This document shows, piece after piece, positions 26,456 to 34,090 of a stretch of 64,000 nucleotides of DNA. The stretch is taken from positions 179,417-243,416 of the forward strand of contig NZ_JAHBAY010000014.1 of NCBI RefSeq assembly GCF_018499875.1, read 5' to 3'. Within the stretch, counting starts at the first letter, position 1; the number at the start of each line of letters is the position of its first letter. This DNA comes from Kineosporia corallincola (lineage in GTDB: Bacteria; Actinomycetota; Actinomycetes; Actinomycetales; Kineosporiaceae). Below the pieces are notes generated by a model that saw nothing but the letters and a program-made list of their open reading frames with translations, had not been told where the DNA came from and did not search any database. The position numbers and the translations under genes are program-made.

Positions 26456-27349
26456 ATGCACCCCGAAACCGCCGTCCCGGAAACCGGACCCGGCACGTCA
26501 CTGATCGTCGCGCACATCCCCGCCGCCGACCGGCAGCCCCTGCGCCTGCTGGTCCTGCCCCAGCCCCCGCTCACGGCGTACCAGCAGATCGTCGACGGCC
26601 ACGTGCGCCGGATCGACCTGACCGAACCGGGCCTGACCCTCGTCCTCAACCCCGACGGGCACCAGCTGGACATGCCGCTCAACCGCAGGGCCACCGCCCT
26701 GGCCTGGGTCCAGCACCCCGGCATGCGCCGGATCCGCTACCCCCTGCACGGCGACGTCCTGATCGCCGGCCCACCGACCCCCGGCCAGACCGACAGCCCC
26801 CTGCCCGACGACGTGCGCGAGCTGTTCCTGACCCCCAACCCCGTCCAGATCCAGGCACCCGACCGCCACCACCCCGACCGCTGGCGAGTCACCACCCACC
26901 GGGCCCACTGGTACGAGGCCTACCGCTGGGTCCTGCCGCGCCTCACCCAGCCCTACACCCCGCAGGACCCGCAGCCGCCCCAGCGCAGGATCGTCCCCGG
27001 CCCCTCCAGCCAGCTGACCGATCTCGTCGTCCGGGCCGCCCACGAGCACGGGTTCCACGGTTCCGGTGACCGCGACCCCCGCCCCGGGGCGATCCTCGGC
27101 TGCCGCACCGTCGCCGACCTCGCCCACCAGGTCCAGGCCGCGAGACTGCGCGCCGGCGAAGCCTTTCACCTGCACGACCTGGCCCTGCTGAACCTGCGCG
27201 ACGACGGCCAGGACTGGCTGGCCCTGCACCGCGGCCTGGCCTTCCGCATCCCGCCGGTGCCCGGCCTCATCCACGACGGGCACCTGCCCCACCTGCTCGC
27301 CGAGATCGCCGCGATCGCTGCCCACCGCACCCCGCCCCCGGGCGCGTAA
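26456..27349 (+). CDS. DUF3846-like family paralogue 5 (three-module form)
   Basis: Protein of 297 residues. N-terminal module: LIVAHIPAADRQPLRLLVL, YQQIVDGHVRRIDL, LDMPLNRRATALAWVQHPGM (71-90) and HGDVLIAGP, very close to paralogue 2. Middle: HWYEAYRWVLPRL and RRIVPGPSSQL. C-terminal module: VADLAHQVQAARLRAGEAFH and LALLNLRDDGQDWLALHRG. AGGAG at 26446-26450 precedes ATG 26456. A long hairpin lies just upstream and another just downstream. Function unknown. Confidence 0.73.
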   Translation: MHPETAVPETGPGTSLIVAHIPAADRQPLRLLVLPQPPLTAYQQIVDGHVRRIDLTEPGLTLVLNPDGHQLDMPLNRRATALAWVQHPGMRRIRYPLHGDVLIAGPPTPGQTDSPLPDDVRELFLTPNPVQIQAPDRHHPDRWRVTTHRAHWYEAYRWVLPRLTQPYTPQDPQPPQRRIVPGPSSQLTDLVVRAAHEHGFHGSGDRDPRPGAILGCRTVADLAHQVQAARLRAGEAFHLHDLALLNLRDDGQDWLALHRGLAFRIPPVPGLIHDGHLPHLLAEIAAIAAHRTPPPGA

Positions 27350-27366
27350 CCCATCGCGCCCCCAAC

Positions 27367-27410
27367 GGTCAGGCTTCCGGTGGGTCATCCACCCCACCAG
27401 AAGCCTGACC
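27367..27410 (+). terminator. 17-bp hairpin with one mismatch
   Basis: GGTCAGGCTTC (27367-27377) pairs with GAAGCCTGACC (27400-27410); after one mismatch GGTGGG pairs with CCCACC around an eight-base loop. It follows paralogue 5 by 17 bases and lies about 85 bases before the next start. Confidence 0.65.
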
Positions 27411-27494
27411 ACCCACCGGACCCGTGCCTACGGTGACCGCCATCACCGGGCCATCCACTGCGCCCGAACACTTCTCACCCCCTCGGGAGAACCC

Positions 27495-28049
27495 GTGCTC
27501 GTCACCACCCTGACCCTCGACGCCGCCGAACACCTGCCCCGAACCCACCTGCTGCGCGACGAAACCGCCGCCCTGGCCCTGTTACGCCAGCTGCTGCCCG
27601 ACACCACCCGGAACGTCCCCGACCCCGACCTGGTCCACCACCTCACCCAGGAAGGCATCCGCGTCCGCATCGAGACGCACGAGCTGTCCCCGCTCCTCCA
27701 GCCGGGCCTGCTCCCTCCCGGCCCGTACGGCGACCTGTACCGGGTCGGCGCCAATCCTCTCGGCCGAGACGACCGGCGCGGCGAATTCCTGCGCCCCGCA
27801 ACCCCCCACGAGGCCGCCCTCTCTCACAGCTGCGCCCGCCTCGACGCAGGAGCCGGCATCTTCGGCGTCCGCACCAGCTACCCGCCCGGGCCCAAGAACA
27901 CCGCATCCGTGGACTACCTGCACCACGGCAGCCACGCCTGGGAGAACGCGCTCGCTGTCGGCACCACCCGCTACTACCGCGTGGAAGCCATCCCCGACGA
28001 CGCCACCCTCCCCGCCCTGCCCGGCGACATCGAACTCCCTCCCCGCTGA
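27495..28049 (+). CDS. Hypothetical protein, 184 residues
   Basis: Cytosolic protein with no recognised domain. It begins MLVTTLTLDAAEHLPRTHLL, has a helical segment ALALLRQLLPDT, then GPYGDLYRVGANPLGRDDRR and a His/Trp-containing stretch (VDYLHHGSHAWENALAVGT). GTG 27495 has GGGAGA upstream. It is framed by hairpins at 27367 and 28075, like other cargo genes. It is not a visible member of the DUF3846-like family. Confidence 0.65.
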   Translation: MLVTTLTLDAAEHLPRTHLLRDETAALALLRQLLPDTTRNVPDPDLVHHLTQEGIRVRIETHELSPLLQPGLLPPGPYGDLYRVGANPLGRDDRRGEFLRPATPHEAALSHSCARLDAGAGIFGVRTSYPPGPKNTASVDYLHHGSHAWENALAVGTTRYYRVEAIPDDATLPALPGDIELPPR

Positions 28050-28366
28050 AACACCGTCACCCACCAGCCACATCGGGCCCTGCCCGGACGAGCCGACCAC
28101 CGTCCGGTCAGGGCCCACTGCATGCCCACCAGAAGGGCAACCAGCGAAACAGGATCCAACGAGTGCCTTTTCCAGGTCTTTCCCCGCTGGCGATTCTGGC
28201 CACTCACCATCGCACCACCCGCTTCCGGCCGCACCGCCGAACGCTCCACCCGGGCCCACCCACATCGGTCGGCCCCTCCGGCACCCCGGCCGGCAGCACC
28301 CGCATCGCGGGATCTCCACCGCTGCTGCGCGGCACATTCCGTCTTGCACCACCGAAGGAGGAATCC
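28050..28366. other. Intergenic stretch with hairpin
   Basis: About 317 bases. The first part holds the hairpin at 28075-28116. The rest has no convincing gene, though one frame is open from GTG 28163 into the next gene. The end, CTTGCACCACCGAAGGAGGA, resembles the leader of the gene at 25825 (CTTGCACCGGAAGGA), hinting at shared leader sequences among the cargo genes. Confidence 0.45.
28075..28116 (+). terminator. 15-bp hairpin with one mismatch
   Basis: GGGCCCTG (28075-28082) pairs with CAGGGCCC (28109-28116); after one mismatch CCGGACG pairs with CGTCCGG around a ten-base loop. It lies 25 bases after the stop at 28049. No T-run follows. Confidence 0.6.
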
Positions 28367-28996
28367 ATGTTCATGAACCGCTACAACGCCAGAATCTGGT
28401 ACCGCAACGAGCTGTGCCAGGGGCTCGCCCGGCAGCACGTGCTGCTGAGCGGCTACTCGCTCCGGCAGATACGCACCCTGCTACGGCACTCCGCCGTCTA
28501 CGACCGCCGCGTCGAACGCGTCGTACGCCGTTACCGGGTGCTGATCCGCGAGACCCAGCTCCCCACGTACCGGCAGGCACGTCAGCAGACGAGCCTGAGC
28601 TTCCTGCACGACATGCATCTGGCCTTCCACGGGCCCAAACCGGCACGACTGCGGTTGGTCTCGAGGCACTGGCAGTGGCGATCCTTTTTCGTCCAGCAAT
28701 TCCATGAACACCGCGAAGCCGCAGCCTTCCCACCGGACGCGGAGTACCTCAACCGCGGCCCGCACCACCAGGACGTGTTCGCACAACTGCGCACGGCTCA
28801 ACTGAGCGCCCTGCGCGCGGAACTCCTGGACATGATGCAAGGGCTCGACACCTACGAGCGCCTGCTCATCCAGGTGTCTTTCGCTGTGGTCTGCCGGGCC
28901 CACGACGACGTCCACGGCCAGCACGGGCACATCAGCCCTCAGGACGTCTGGCGCAAGGGCGATCTCACCGGCCTGGCCAAGGCCGTCAGCGGCTGA
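28367..28996 (+). CDS. Hypothetical basic protein, 209 residues
   Basis: Arg/His-rich, largely helical protein of unknown function. It starts MFMNRYNARIWYRNELCQGL and contains SLRQIRTLLRHSAVYDRRVE, RHWQWRSFFVQQFHEHREAA and a late helix YERLLIQVSFAVVCRAHDD. High basic charge in the first 110 residues suggests nucleic-acid contact, but no known DNA-binding motif is seen. AAGGAGGA (28355-28362) before ATG 28367 fixes the start. A perfect hairpin follows at 29002. Confidence 0.65.
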   Translation: MFMNRYNARIWYRNELCQGLARQHVLLSGYSLRQIRTLLRHSAVYDRRVERVVRRYRVLIRETQLPTYRQARQQTSLSFLHDMHLAFHGPKPARLRLVSRHWQWRSFFVQQFHEHREAAAFPPDAEYLNRGPHHQDVFAQLRTAQLSALRAELLDMMQGLDTYERLLIQVSFAVVCRAHDDVHGQHGHISPQDVWRKGDLTGLAKAVSG

Positions 28997-29001
28997 CCCA
29001 C

Positions 29002-29031
29002 GCTCCTCACCCTGAACCCAGGGTGAGGAGC
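29002..29031 (+). terminator. Perfect 12-bp hairpin
   Basis: GCTCCTCACCCT (29002-29013) pairs completely with AGGGTGAGGAGC (29020-29031) around a six-base loop. It begins six bases after the stop at 28996 and lies about 45 bases before ATG 29075. Tail ACCTCCGTT is only weakly T-rich. Confidence 0.65.
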
Positions 29032-29074
29032 ACCTCCGTTCCCCACCCACCGTCAGCGAAACCGAGGAAGAGAC

Positions 29075-29854
29075 ATGAAACTCACCACCCCGAACCATCA
29101 ACCATGGACGACGAAAACCCTCGCCGCCCTCACCGGGCTCCTGCTCCTGGCGCTGCACCGGGTCCGCACCCGGACCCTGCGTGCCCACATCGCCCGCGCC
29201 CGGTCCCTCGCCCACCGGGACCCCCTCACCGGCCTGGGAAACCGCGCCGCACTCCACGAGGCCCTCGTCGTACCTCGTCGCGGGCGCACCGTGCTCGGCC
29301 TGCTGGACCTGGACGGGTTCAAACCCGTCAACGACGAGCACGGTCACCAGGCCGGTGACCGGGTGCTCCAGATCGTCTCAGCCCGCCTCCAGGCAGCTAC
29401 CGCCGGTCAGGGCCGGGTCTTCCGGATCGGTGGCGACGAGTTCGTCGTCCTCTGGCTTGATTTCGTTCCGCCGCCCGGCGTCTGGACCTACCGGGTGGCA
29501 GATCTGCTCCTGGCTCGCGTCACGAGCACACCCGTGCAGATCGCCGGGCACCGGATCCCGGTGGCCGCCAGCCTCGGGCTGATCATGGACGACGGCCACC
29601 TCACCGCCGGCCAGCTCCTGAGGAGGGCCGATCTGGCCATGTACGAGGCCAAGAAGTTTCCCGGAAGCAAGGCTGTGCTCCACAGTGCCTTCCGCGTTTC
29701 CGGGTGCCAAGGTCATCGCCATGCCTGCTATCCCGCAGGCCGTATCCGGGAGGCCCTGACCGGTACGGCGGCCGATTCCAGGGTCGGCGATACCCGCGAC
29801 AGCTCAGGTCCGGACCGCCGATCGGGCGGCCGGCGAGCCCGGCCGACACGATGA
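29075..29854 (+). CDS. GGDEF-domain protein (putative diguanylate cyclase)
   Basis: 259-residue protein predicted to make cyclic di-GMP. A weakly hydrophobic N-terminal segment (LAALTGLLLLAL, 16-27) may anchor it. The GGDEF domain spans about 45-215: HRDPLTGLGNRAAL, LLDLDGFKPVNDEHGHQAGD, RIGGDEFVVL (intact GGDEF at 119-123), SLGLIMDDG and RADLAMYEAKK. No RxxD inhibitory site precedes GGDEF, so product inhibition may be absent. The last 45 residues are low-complexity. GAGGAAGAG lies before ATG 29075. Its TGA overlaps the next ATG (29851-29854). A cyclase inside a conjugative element is unusual. Confidence 0.85.
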   Translation: MKLTTPNHQPWTTKTLAALTGLLLLALHRVRTRTLRAHIARARSLAHRDPLTGLGNRAALHEALVVPRRGRTVLGLLDLDGFKPVNDEHGHQAGDRVLQIVSARLQAATAGQGRVFRIGGDEFVVLWLDFVPPPGVWTYRVADLLLARVTSTPVQIAGHRIPVAASLGLIMDDGHLTAGQLLRRADLAMYEAKKFPGSKAVLHSAFRVSGCQGHRHACYPAGRIREALTGTAADSRVGDTRDSSGPDRRSGGRRARPTR

Positions 29855-30927
29855 ACGACGACGAGATCGGTGGCTTCCTGATGGCCGTGGTCGCGGCGGC
29901 TCTCGCCGTGCTCGTGGGGATGACCCTGATGGTTCAGGCCGTCGTCGCCACCGTGGGCGATGCGCCCAGCGCCCTGGCCGCCGGCCTCTTCGACAGCACC
30001 GGCACCATCTGCGGCACCGGCGACGCGGCTCAGAAGCGGCGCCGTGAGATTGTCGATCTGGCCGGTGAATTCGATGTCGAGCAACGGGCGAACGCGGCCA
30101 CGATCGTCCGTATCGGCCGTCGCCTGGCCGTGCCCATGCGTGGCTGGCTCGTCGCGGTTGCCACCGCCATCCAGGAATCGAGCCTGCGCAACGTCGATCA
30201 CGGGGACGCCGTCGGCCCGGACTCGCGTGGGCTCTTCCAGCAACGCGCGGCCTGGGGCCCCGAGGAAGACCGCACCGCTCCCGCGGCCGCCGCCCGCATG
30301 TTCTACACCGGCGGCCAGGCCGGGCAACCCGGCCTGCTCGATGTCAAGGGCTGGCAGCGCATGCCGCTGACTGAAGCAGCCCAGGCCGTCCAAAGATCCT
30401 CCAAGGCAACCGCCTATGCCGAGCATGAGGACGAGGCCGCAGCCCTCGTCCTGCTCACCGTGCTCGGCACCCGCCCTTCCGGCACCATCACCCTCCCGGC
30501 CGACCTGTGCACGACGTCCCTGGGCCCGGGCGACGTGGTCGGCGCTGCGATCGCCTATGCCCGGCGGCAACTGGGGCAGCCGTACCTGTGGGGCGGCGAC
30601 GGACCCGATGCGGGGGAGAGGGGTTTCGACTGCTCGGGCCTGACCGCCGCGGCCTACGAGGCCGCGGGCATCACCCTGCCCCGCACCGCGCAGCAACAGT
30701 ACGACCACGGACCCCGCGTCCCCCTGGACCGGCTGCAACCCGGAGACCTGGTCTTCTTCGGTGCCGGCAGCACCACGATCAGCCACGTCGGCATCTACCT
30801 CGGCAACCACCAGATGATCGACGCTCCCCACACCGGCGCCGCCGTCCGGATCGAGGACCACCGCTGGGACAACCTCATCGCAGCCACCCGCCCGACCGGC
30901 ATCACCACGATCACCGTTGGCTCCTGA
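29851..30927 (+). CDS. Lysozyme-like/NlpC-P60 peptidoglycan hydrolase
   Basis: Cell-wall hydrolase of 358 residues, likely the VirB1-like enzyme that opens peptidoglycan for the transfer machine. An N-terminal TM (MAVVAAALAVLVGMTLMVQA) is followed by a lytic-transglycosylase-like region (AIQESSLRN with Glu109, then DSRGLFQQRAAWG) and a C-terminal NlpC/P60 domain (from about 230): FDCSGL with Cys261, SHVGIYLG with His312, and APHTG as third site. Export therefore expected. It overlaps the GGDEF gene by four bases and is probably co-translated. A hairpin lies at 31004. Confidence 0.88.
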   Translation: MNDDEIGGFLMAVVAAALAVLVGMTLMVQAVVATVGDAPSALAAGLFDSTGTICGTGDAAQKRRREIVDLAGEFDVEQRANAATIVRIGRRLAVPMRGWLVAVATAIQESSLRNVDHGDAVGPDSRGLFQQRAAWGPEEDRTAPAAAARMFYTGGQAGQPGLLDVKGWQRMPLTEAAQAVQRSSKATAYAEHEDEAAALVLLTVLGTRPSGTITLPADLCTTSLGPGDVVGAAIAYARRQLGQPYLWGGDGPDAGERGFDCSGLTAAAYEAAGITLPRTAQQQYDHGPRVPLDRLQPGDLVFFGAGSTTISHVGIYLGNHQMIDAPHTGAAVRIEDHRWDNLIAATRPTGITTITVGS

Positions 30928-31003
30928 AAGGATCTACCTCACAACAGTATCCAGAGCTCTCAGGGCTCCGCTCGATCCAGTCGCACTCACAACGTCACAT
31001 CCC

Positions 31004-31032
31004 GAGCCGCTCCGGAATGTCCGGAGCGGCTC
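31004..31032 (+). terminator. Perfect 13-bp hairpin
   Basis: GAGCCGCTCCGGA (31004-31016) pairs completely with TCCGGAGCGGCTC (31020-31032) around a three-base ATG loop, followed by TTGGG. It lies between the NlpC/P60 gene and the start at 31086. Confidence 0.7.
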
Positions 31033-31085
31033 TTGGGCGTCCACCACAAGCTCGCCCACCCACTCTTGCCCAAGGAGATCCCGTC

Positions 31086-31655
31086 ATGGCACTACTGACC
31101 TACCTCCCCGCAGGAACCCCACCCGACGAACAAGCCCTACGCCGCGGCGCCTGGCTCAACCCCGACGGCCACGGCTTCGCCATCGCCGCCGGCGGGCACC
31201 TGATCATCCGGCGCAACCTCAGCTTCCACCCGCTGCTGGCCGAATTCCTCATCCTGAGAGCGCAATACCCCGACACCACAGCCGTTTTCCACTCCCGCCG
31301 TGCCACCCACGGCGTCTGTACCCTGGACAACTGCCACCCCCTGCCCATCGGCGGGAGCCGAGACGCCTACCTCGCCCACCACGGCGTCCTTCCCCGCCGG
31401 CTCCGGCCCCGAGGCAAGGATCTACGCTCCGACTCCCAGATCGCCGCTACGGAACACCTTCCGTCCTTCGGGCCGCTCACGCGGCGGTGCAACCGGATGG
31501 CGCTGGAGCGCTGGCTGCCCGACGACAACAGCGCCGTGATCCTCACCCAGGACCCGGATCGCGGCGCCGGCGCCTACCTGCTGCACGAGGCCAACGGCAC
31601 CTGGCAGCACGGCAGGTGGTACTCCGGCCACGACCACCTCCCGCCCGGGGAATAG
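31086..31655 (+). CDS. Class II glutamine-amidotransferase-like protein lacking Cys2
   Basis: Protein of 189 residues resembling phage-type class II (Ntn) glutamine amidotransferases: NPDGHGFAIA (25-34), FHSRRATHGV (68-77), DNCHPLPIGG (81-90), and AHHG (97-100) where HNG is usual. The family's catalytic cysteine directly after the initiator Met is missing (protein starts MALLTY), so glutamine hydrolysis is not expected. It may be a pseudo-enzyme, or an Ntn fold used for another purpose. CAAGGAG precedes ATG 31086. Framed by hairpins at 31004 and 31710. Confidence 0.6.
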   Translation: MALLTYLPAGTPPDEQALRRGAWLNPDGHGFAIAAGGHLIIRRNLSFHPLLAEFLILRAQYPDTTAVFHSRRATHGVCTLDNCHPLPIGGSRDAYLAHHGVLPRRLRPRGKDLRSDSQIAATEHLPSFGPLTRRCNRMALERWLPDDNSAVILTQDPDRGAGAYLLHEANGTWQHGRWYSGHDHLPPGE

Positions 31656-31709
31656 CCGTCTCAGTGAGGCATTTTTTTCAGAAACTGTTCACATAAAACA
31701 ATTTTCACC

Positions 31710-31745
31710 AGCCCCGGACGTCCATCGGCGTCCGGGGCTTTCTCA
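31710..31745 (+). terminator. 11-bp hairpin with TTTCTC tail
   Basis: AGCCCCGGACG (31710-31720) pairs with CGTCCGGGGCT (31729-31739) around an eight-base loop and is followed by TTTCTC. A good intrinsic terminator between 31655 and the gene at 31761; an A/T-rich tract (31670-31706) precedes it. Confidence 0.75.
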
Positions 31746-31760
31746 TGTCAGGAGCCCACC

Positions 31761-32387
31761 ATGTCCGCCGCTCACCCGACCCCGCACCTCGACCCCGCCG
31801 CAGAAACACCCCGCGTCCAGGTGATCCAGCGATCGACCAGCATCATGACCCACCTGGGCCGGCGCACTGACCAGAACTGGAGCGTCGAAACCGAAACCGC
31901 CACCCAGTGTTCCGTCTACGTCCGGGGTCCCGGCTTCGCGACCCTGCACCTGTCCTTCGAGCGCCCCGGCGCCCGGGGCAGCCTGACGGTGCGCGGGGTT
32001 CACCCGGCCGGATCCGGTGCCCCGGACGGAACCCGCGGTCCGGTCGTGACCGTCGCCGCGGGCCGGACCGACCGGTTCATCGCCCGTCAGGTCCACACCC
32101 TGCTCCTGCCGGAGTATCTCGAAGAACTCCAGGCCGCCCGCCCTTACCTCGAAAACCCCCAGCACGAGCGGGCGGCACGACGCGAGCTCGCCTACGACAT
32201 CGCCGGCATCTGCGGGGGAGAGGTCTACTACACGCACGACCGGTACCACGTCGACTTCCGGGCCGGGTCCGAGCAAGGACGCTTCCACGTCCTCAGCTCC
32301 TCGCAGACGCAGCTCGAGATGATCAGCGCCAACCCGGACGTGGTCTGCGAGATCGCGGCGCTGCTGGCGAGGGGCGGCAGAAGGTAG
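31761..32387 (+). CDS. Hypothetical protein, 208 residues
   Basis: Cytosolic protein with no recognised domain. It contains beta-rich segments (NWSVETETATQCSVYVRGPG, FATLHLSFERP, GRFHVLSSSQTQLEMISANP) and a helical middle (YLEELQAARPYLENPQHERA). CAGGAG precedes ATG 31761. It is the last gene of the cargo region; a CRISPR-like repeat and the NRPS cluster on the other strand follow within 75 bases. Confidence 0.65.
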   Translation: MSAAHPTPHLDPAAETPRVQVIQRSTSIMTHLGRRTDQNWSVETETATQCSVYVRGPGFATLHLSFERPGARGSLTVRGVHPAGSGAPDGTRGPVVTVAAGRTDRFIARQVHTLLLPEYLEELQAARPYLENPQHERAARRELAYDIAGICGGEVYYTHDRYHVDFRAGSEQGRFHVLSSSQTQLEMISANPDVVCEIAALLARGGRR

Positions 32388-32422
32388 GTACCCAAGGCCC
32401 GGTGCAGGCGCTTTCGGCAGAA

Positions 32423-32451
32423 GGGGCTCATCCCCGCGCAGGCGGGCAGTG
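32423..32451. repeat. Solitary type I-E CRISPR-like repeat
   Basis: GGGGCTCATCCCCGCGCAGG followed by CGGGCAGTG is 29 bases long. Its reverse complement shares the block TGCGCGGGGATGAGCCCC, apart from one G, with the repeat-like unit at 53187-53215. The form (CCCCGCG...CGGGGATGAGCCC) resembles actinobacterial type I-E repeats. There is no second copy or spacer here, and no cas gene in the window. It marks the junction of the conjugative element and the NRPS cluster. Confidence 0.4.
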
Positions 32452-32459
32452 CGACATGA

Positions 32460-33263
32460 TCAGCGCTGGCCGAGCGAGAACTGGTCCCGGGTGAGGTTCA
32501 GCGCCGAGGCCACCACGCGGCTCACCTCCTCGCAGTGCTCGTCGAAGTAAAAGTGTCCCCCGGGAAAGACCTTCATGCCGAATCGCCCTCTGGTGTGCTG
32601 ACGCCAGGCCGCCGCGTCACCCGGGGGCGCGGCCGGATCCGATGCACCGCTCAAAGCCATGATCGGTGCATCGATGGCAGCGCCCTCGTCGCAGCGATAG
32701 GCCTGTACCGCGAGATAGTCCGCCCGCAGGACCGGCAGGTACAGGTCGATCAGCTCCTCGTCGAGAAGCAGCCGTTCGTCGGTACCACCCAGAGCCCTGG
32801 TCTCGGCCAGGAGCCCTTCATCGTCGAGGTCGGGCAATGGCTCCGGCGCAAGACCGGGGGCGCGCCGGGCCGAGACCGTCAGGGCCGCGACCGGCTGCCT
32901 CTGGTACTGCCGGATGCGGGCCACCTCAAAGGCGACGAGGGCCCCCATGCTGTGCCCGAAAACCATGACAGTGCGGCCGTTCAGCGGCTCCAATGATGCC
33001 GCCACCTGCTCGGCCAGCAGCACGAGATCGGTGACAGGCCGTTCCCCGAGACGATCCTGTCGTCCTGGATACTGAACGGCCAAGACCTCGATCTCACCGG
33101 CCAGTAGGGCGAAGAGGCTTCGGTAGCGGCTCGCTGATCCACCAGCGTGCGGAAGCACGACGAGCACCGGGGATCCGGAAGGGGCCGGGTGCAGACGACG
33201 CAGCCATGCACCGGGCCCTACCGGCAGACCGCCGCCGGAGGTGAACGCGGCAGCCCTCGTCAA
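32460..33263 (-). CDS. Type II thioesterase of the NRPS cluster
   Basis: Stand-alone alpha/beta-hydrolase of 267 residues that removes misloaded groups from carrier proteins, or possibly releases the product since no NRPS here has a thioesterase domain. Motifs: LVVLPHAGGSASRYRSL (oxyanion region), VQYPGRQDR, GHSMGALVAFEVAR (nucleophile Ser), DEELIDLYLPVLRADY and the catalytic His in FPGGHFYFDEH. A TTG start at 33263 overlaps the SARP stop (ATTGA), so the two are translationally coupled. Confidence 0.88.
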   Translation of the reverse strand: MTRAAAFTSGGGLPVGPGAWLRRLHPAPSGSPVLVVLPHAGGSASRYRSLFALLAGEIEVLAVQYPGRQDRLGERPVTDLVLLAEQVAASLEPLNGRTVMVFGHSMGALVAFEVARIRQYQRQPVAALTVSARRAPGLAPEPLPDLDDEGLLAETRALGGTDERLLLDEELIDLYLPVLRADYLAVQAYRCDEGAAIDAPIMALSGASDPAAPPGDAAAWRQHTRGRFGMKVFPGGHFYFDEHCEEVSRVVASALNLTRDQFSLGQR

Positions 33264-34090
33264 TGCCGGCTCGCCACGCTCGCCAGCGATTCGATCTGAT
33301 CAAGAGCAATGATCTGCAAGAGCTCTGGTTCCTGCTGCAGAATCATCTGGTGCAACGCCTGCAACATGCCGGGCGGATCGATACCCAGTTCGTCGGCCAG
33401 CCGGTAACGCAGCGCCGTGTAGCAGCGGATGGCCTCACTCACCCGACCGGTCTGCACGCAGGCGACCATGAAGAGGGCATGCAGGCTTTCGTTCAGCGGA
33501 TTCTCCAGCAGCAGCCGACGCAGCTCCGGCACCACCTCATGGAACCGGTGGCAGAGCATCTCGGCCTCGATCCTTTCAGTCAGCGCCATCAGGCGCTTCT
33601 CGTCCCACTCGGCCGCCGCCGACCTGAAGACGCTCTCCTGAAGCCCCGCGAAGGCAGGCCCTCGCCATACGGAGTCGGCCCGACGCAGGGTCAGGGCCCG
33701 GCGGTCAGGCGCGGTGATGGTGTGGGCACGATGAACGAGGGTGGTGAATCGCTGGGTGTCCAGGGCTCCGGCCGGAAGGTTCACCGAGTACGTACCGGCA
33801 CGCTCAATGATCTCAACGCCTTGGGCACGCAGCTCGCTGACGCACTTCTGGATCTGATTGCGAGCTGAGCGAGGCGGTGCACTGCCGTACACGGCGTCGA
33901 TCGTGAGATCCACATGCACGGGATAATCGACGGCCAGAAGCAGACGGGCCAGCAGGGCCCTTGACGGCCGGTTGAGCAGGGCCATCTCTTTCTGGTTGCG
34001 CCACAGCACGACCGGACCCAGGACACCGCACCGCAGATTCCCCGTCGTATCGATGACGCTCTCCTCACTACTGCGTGGGCAACGGCACAC
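33260..34090 (-). CDS. SARP-family transcriptional activator
   Basis: Pathway-specific activator of 276 residues. The N-terminal OmpR-like winged helix (about 20-105: LGPVVLWRNQKEMALLNRPS, ARNQIQKCVSELRAQGVEII) is followed by a bacterial transcriptional activation domain (about 110-260: RAHTITAPDRRALTLRRADS, NPLNESLHALFMVACVQTGR, RYRLADELGIDPPGMLQALH). No ATPase part, so a short SARP. The GTG start at 34090 lacks a clear ribosome binding site. Presumably activates the divergent NRPS operon across the 600-base spacer. Confidence 0.88.
   Translation of the reverse strand: MCRCPRSSEESVIDTTGNLRCGVLGPVVLWRNQKEMALLNRPSRALLARLLLAVDYPVHVDLTIDAVYGSAPPRSARNQIQKCVSELRAQGVEIIERAGTYSVNLPAGALDTQRFTTLVHRAHTITAPDRRALTLRRADSVWRGPAFAGLQESVFRSAAAEWDEKRLMALTERIEAEMLCHRFHEVVPELRRLLLENPLNESLHALFMVACVQTGRVSEAIRCYTALRYRLADELGIDPPGMLQALHQMILQQEPELLQIIALDQIESLASVASRH

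Noticed and set aside
24391..26724. Minus-strand open frame of 777 codons
   Set aside because: Antisense to three DUF3846-like genes that have good ribosome binding sites and shared motifs. No domain in the antisense product.
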